Shown here one piece after another: positions 5,910 to 8,462 of a stretch of 8,462 nt of DNA. Positions within the stretch are counted from its first letter, which is position 1; each line of letters begins with the position of its first letter. The notes below the pieces were generated by a model, which searched no databases, had not been told where the DNA came from, and saw nothing but the letters and a program-made list of their open reading frames with translations. The DNA lies in NCBI GenBank assembly GCA_031288745.1, contig JAITQT010000499.1, forward strand, positions 1 to 8,462, in the 5' to 3' direction. The position numbers and the translations under genes are program-made. The DNA comes from Deltaproteobacteria bacterium (lineage in GTDB: Bacteria; Desulfobacterota; Desulfarculia; Adiutricales; Adiutricaceae).

Positions 5910-7025
5910 ATGGACAATGAGCCTTATAAAGAAGGTCGGGGCGGCGTTTTGGCAGCTATGAGCGGGGGGGTCGATAGTAGCGTGGCCGCCTTGATTTTAA
6001 AAAACCAAGGTTACCGAGTGGTGGGGGCCACCATGAGGTTGTTAGAAACCATCGAAGAGTCCTTCGCCCCGGCCCGCTCTTGCTGCTCAGCCGACGATAT
6101 AATGGACGCCCGCCACGTGGCCTTAAAGCTTGATTTTGACCACAAAGTCCATAATTTTAGCCTAGCCTTTCGCTCCGAAGTTATTGAGCGCTTTGCCCGC
6201 GACTATTTCTCCGGCCGCACCCCTAACCCCTGCGTTGATTGTAACCGTCGCCTCAAATTTAGCCTCTTATTTCAAAGGGCCGTTTTTTTTGATTGCGCCT
6301 TTATGGCCACTGGTCACTACGCTCGCGTTGAGCTAGATAAACGAAGTGGCCGCTGGCTATTAAAAAAAGCCCTCGATTTAGATAAGGATCAAAGTTATTT
6401 TTTATACGGTCTAACCCAAAAAGAACTTAGCCGGACCTTATTTCCTTTAGGCTCACTAACTAAAAAAGAAGTTAGAGCCTTAGCCCTGTCCCATAATCTA
6501 GTTACCGCCCAAAAACCGGAAAGCCAGGACATCTGCTTTGTCAGAACCGGACGCTACGATAGTTTTTTGGAAAGTTTCGGGTTAAAAGCTAAGCCGGGAG
6601 ACATTGTAGATCGCCGCGGACGCTTATTAGGACACCACAAAGGCCTCCACCGCTATACGGTGGGCCAAAGAAAAGGCTTGGGGCTTTGCGCGCCTAACCC
6701 TTTATACGTGGCTGCCCTAGATAGCTCAACTAACCGCGTTATCGTTGGAAGGGAGGAAGAGCTTTACTCTAGCTCGGCTATAGTTTCTGAGGTTAATTTT
6801 ATCTCCGTGGCCAAGCTCTCCGGCCTTAAGGAGATAGAAGCCAAGATTCGCTATCGCCAGAATCAATTTCCTGCCCTTATCGAACCGTTAGAGCCTGGCC
6901 CCGATAGGGTGAGACTTATCTTTAATAGCCCCCAGAGGGCCGTGGCCCCGGGCCAGGCCGCCGTTTTTTATCAAGGCGATTTGGTCATAGGCGGGGGAAC
7001 TATTGAATCAGCCGAATTGATTTGA
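5910..7025 (+). CDS. mnmA: tRNA-specific 2-thiouridylase MnmA
   Basis: Installs sulfur at C2 of U34 in tRNAs for Lys, Glu and Gln, adenylating the uridine with ATP and receiving persulfide sulfur from the cysteine desulfurase route. SGGVDSS (18-24) is the PP-loop. CCSADDIMDAR (58-68) is a family segment seen in many proteobacteria. NPCVDCN (106-112) carries the catalytic Cys111 and QDICF (206-210) the partner Cys209. ATGHYARV (133-140) and KDQSYFLYGL (159-168) contact ATP and tRNA, and the C-terminal beta-barrel ends with APGQAAVFY. Length is 371 residues, as usual. GGAG 5 bases upstream supports the ATG. larE starts 63 bases downstream with no terminator between, so co-transcription is likely. 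Confidence 0.97.
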   Translation: MDNEPYKEGRGGVLAAMSGGVDSSVAALILKNQGYRVVGATMRLLETIEESFAPARSCCSADDIMDARHVALKLDFDHKVHNFSLAFRSEVIERFARDYFSGRTPNPCVDCNRRLKFSLLFQRAVFFDCAFMATGHYARVELDKRSGRWLLKKALDLDKDQSYFLYGLTQKELSRTLFPLGSLTKKEVRALALSHNLVTAQKPESQDICFVRTGRYDSFLESFGLKAKPGDIVDRRGRLLGHHKGLHRYTVGQRKGLGLCAPNPLYVAALDSSTNRVIVGREEELYSSSAIVSEVNFISVAKLSGLKEIEAKIRYRQNQFPALIEPLEPGPDRVRLIFNSPQRAVAPGQAAVFYQGDLVIGGGTIESAELI

Positions 7026-7088
7026 GAGAGAAAAAAGAGTAGTCAAATTGGTGCCAAGTAGATTATCCTAATCTTTCGAGGTAAAAAA

Positions 7089-7943
7089 ATGAGCGTTCCT
7101 AAAGCGGTTAAAGAGAAAGAGGCCAATCTCTTAGAAATTGTAGCCAAACTCGGCTCGGCAGCCGTGGCCTTTTCCGGTGGCGTCGATTCGAGCTATCTAT
7201 TATCGGTTTGCCATCAAGCCCTCCCCCAAACAACTGTGGCCGTAACCGGCCGCTCGGAAAGCTTTCCGGCACGAGAATTAGAGGCCGCTAAATCTTTGGC
7301 CGTCGAGCTTAAAGTAAAACACTTCATAGTAGACTCGGAAGAGTTAAACGTACCCGGTTTTTCCGAAAACCCTCCCAATCGTTGCTATTTATGTAAAAAA
7401 GAGCTTTTTAACAAAATCAAACAAGTGGCTGACAAAGAAAATATCGCCTACGTCCTGGAAGCCTCTAACATAGATGACGAGGGCGACTACCGACCAGGCC
7501 TAGAGGCCGTTAAAGAAATGGGCGTTCTGAGCCCTTTGCGCCAAGCTGGACTGATTAAAGACGAAATAAGGAGTCTATCTAAATTAAGAGGCTTAAAAAC
7601 TTGGGATAAGCCTTCCTTCGCCTGTCTGGCCTCTCGCTTCCCCTTCGGAGAACTCATCACCGCCGATCGCCTAGGCCGCATTGATAAAGCCGAAACCTTT
7701 ATTCTAAATTTAGGCGTCAAACAAGTTCGCGTCAGATTTCACGACCAAGGGACTTTGGCCAGAATTGAGGCTGACGAAGAAGGTTTAAATATTATCTTTA
7801 AACCGAAAAATCGTTTGGCCATAAGCGACTACCTCAAAAAGTTAGGCTTCGTCTATTCGGCACTGGATTTAAAAGGTTACGAAACCGGCAGTATGAATCG
7901 ATCGCTTCCGATGGCCCCTAAGGTTAAGGCTTCAAGGGCTTAA
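7089..7943 (+). CDS. larE: ATP-dependent sulfur transferase LarE (PP-loop family)
   Basis: LarE adenylates a pyridinium dicarboxylate mononucleotide and converts its carboxylates to thiocarboxylates on the way to the nickel-pincer cofactor of lactate racemase and related enzymes. SGGVDSS (29-35) is the PP-loop, and AREL (61-64) and EASNIDD (124-130) are family segments. WDKPSFACLASRFPFGE (172-188) holds Cys179, equivalent to the sacrificial Cys176 of Lactobacillus LarE. RCYLC (98-102) adds Cys99 and Cys102, the three-cysteine set known from LarE proteins that bind a [4Fe-4S] cluster. Length of 284 is normal. The start is ATG, with GAGG 7 bases upstream. No larA, larB or larC is in the window. 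It follows mnmA closely, probably in one transcript. Confidence 0.93.
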   Translation: MSVPKAVKEKEANLLEIVAKLGSAAVAFSGGVDSSYLLSVCHQALPQTTVAVTGRSESFPARELEAAKSLAVELKVKHFIVDSEELNVPGFSENPPNRCYLCKKELFNKIKQVADKENIAYVLEASNIDDEGDYRPGLEAVKEMGVLSPLRQAGLIKDEIRSLSKLRGLKTWDKPSFACLASRFPFGELITADRLGRIDKAETFILNLGVKQVRVRFHDQGTLARIEADEEGLNIIFKPKNRLAISDYLKKLGFVYSALDLKGYETGSMNRSLPMAPKVKASRA

Positions 7944-8164
7944 TTAAGTCTTTTGGGCATGAGCTCGACTTATATTCTTAGCGATCGGCTTTTTTAACCG
8001 TTCAACAATACTTATGGAGAACCCCCCAAATATTTCAAGCTGGCCATCGGTGACCAAAGGTTAGCAAGGTATTTATCCAATTCTATCAACTGTTAACCTT
8101 TTACGGTGTCGTTATTGAAAAAGACGACGTTATAGATTGCCCCTTACCCCTTTACCTGAGGACT
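7944..8164. other. Gene-free spacer after larE
   Basis: I find no supported gene here. TAAGTC (7945-7950) / GACTTA (7967-7972) forms a weak hairpin just after the larE stop, and GATCGGC followed by six T (to 7994) could assist termination, but neither is a strong terminator. A stop-free plus frame from about 8055 to 8247 has no good start codon and no recognisable product. ATTGAAAAAGACGAC (8114-8128) foreshadows nearly the same string at 8244-8258, at the edge of the right repeat. Confidence 0.5.
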
Positions 8165-8217
8165 CGTGAACGATTAGTGTCCGTTCACAAATGTGAACGT
8201 TTTAGGGCCCGTTCACA
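8165..8217. repeat. Tandem GTGAACG/CGTTCAC inverted repeats
   Basis: Four copies of one heptamer alternate in orientation: GTGAACG (8166-8172), CGTTCAC (8182-8188), TGTGAACG (8192-8199) and CGTTCACA (8210-8217). They form two side-by-side hairpins of 7 and 8 bp with 9- and 10-nt loops. Alternatively the middle two form a perfect 8-2-8 palindrome (8182-8199). The arrangement suits paired operators for a dimeric DNA-binding protein, or a folded RNA. The same heptamer recurs inside both repeat copies (206-212 and 8451-8457) and at 289-295. Confidence 0.7.
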
Positions 8218-8225
8218 AGAGAGAA

Positions 8226-8274
8226 CACTGCGGTGCCAAGCCTATTGAAAGAGACGACACGTACCGCAGCAGTG
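8226..8274. repeat. Long-stem hairpin straddling the left edge of the right repeat
   Basis: CTGCGGTGC (8228-8236) pairs with GTACCGCAG (8261-8269) in 9 bp (one G-U pair). In the alternative register CACTG (8226-8230) pairs with CAGTG (8270-8274) beyond a 3-nt bulge. The right arm lies in the repeat; in the left copy it reads GTACCGCAA then CAATG, and its partner would fall outside the window. No T-run follows, so it is not an ordinary terminator. Confidence 0.45.
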
Positions 8275-8462
8275 TAGCCCCCTATAGGAGCTTAGTAATT
8301 TTAACATTAATCAAAGTTAAAATATCTGGTTGAAGCAGAGAGCTAAGTAGAAACGTTAAAAGAACTAATGTTAAGAACTTAAGGGTATGCTAAAACTTAA
8401 TTACAACTCGAAAGTCACTACCAGCCGCAACGTGGGGAAAAAAAGACTTGGTGAACGGTTAC
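8246..8462. repeat. Right copy of the dispersed direct repeat (truncated by the window edge)
   Basis: Same orientation and register as 1-217, with 22 substitutions and no indel by hand count. The 8-bp hairpin ATTTTAAC (8298-8305) / GTTAAAAT (8316-8323) is unchanged, with its only difference in the loop. A second small pairing in the left copy, AGTAG (101-105) / CTACT (120-124), is broken here by C to A, so only part of the structure looks conserved. The copy runs off the window end and may continue into sequence like 218-400. Confidence 0.9.

Noticed and set aside
8055..8247. Stop-free plus-strand frame after larE
   Set aside because: No ATG, GTG or TTG with a ribosome site near its beginning; it runs through the alternating inverted repeats and gives no recognisable protein.
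8226..8274. Group II intron domain V
   Set aside because: The GAAAG and ACGTACCG strings are suggestive, but the stem around GAAA does not pair and the AGC triad helix is missing.
1..8462. Circular molecule inferred from matching ends
   Set aside because: The end sequences are only about 90% identical, so they are distinct repeat copies rather than an assembly overlap.
1..8462. CRISPR array, tRNA or rRNA gene
   Set aside because: No regularly spaced short repeats and no T-loop or conserved rRNA strings were seen on either strand of the spacers.

Overview
This window looks like bacterial housekeeping DNA, probably from a Gram-negative with a Desulfobacterota/deltaproteobacterial flavour. That placement is an inference from gene style (the MnmA variant, a type III pantothenate kinase, the def-fmt pair); no rRNA or other strong taxonomic marker is present. 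Seven intact genes occupy about 73% of the bases. TTG start codons are used at least twice. The spacers are long and rich in repeats and inverted repeats. Low coding density with repeat-laden spacers would fit a host-associated or otherwise relaxing genome, but this is not proven.

Layout. Positions 1-844 hold no convincing gene: one copy of a dispersed repeat (1-217), a GC-richer inverted-repeat stretch (about 218-400), and an AT-rich tract with T/A runs and small GC islands (about 400-800). On the minus strand lies a three-gene block read right to left: holA (DNA polymerase III delta), coaX (type III pantothenate kinase) and an S66 LD-carboxypeptidase; the last two overlap by 4 bases. A 563-bp divergent spacer (3701-4263) carries a 116-nt branched inverted-repeat structure and a good extended -10 promoter for def-fmt. 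On the plus strand follow def and fmt (formylation and deformylation of initiator Met), then mnmA (tRNA 2-thiouridylase) and larE (sulfur insertion for a nickel-pincer cofactor, or a relative of that enzyme). A 113-bp element with 17-bp perfect terminal inverted repeats sits between fmt and mnmA. The right end (7944-8462) is gene-free, with tandem GTGAACG/CGTTCAC hairpins and a second copy of the 217-bp repeat.

How the genes work together. holA serves replication, coaX makes CoA, the carboxypeptidase recycles murein peptides, def/fmt serve translation initiation, and mnmA and larE are two adjacent PP-loop ATPases that both move sulfur. The most unusual material is non-coding: the same-orientation repeats at both window edges (195 of 217 bases identical by hand count, no indels), the two long inverted-repeat elements beside the def and mnmA promoters, and the GTGAACG hairpin cluster abutting the right repeat.
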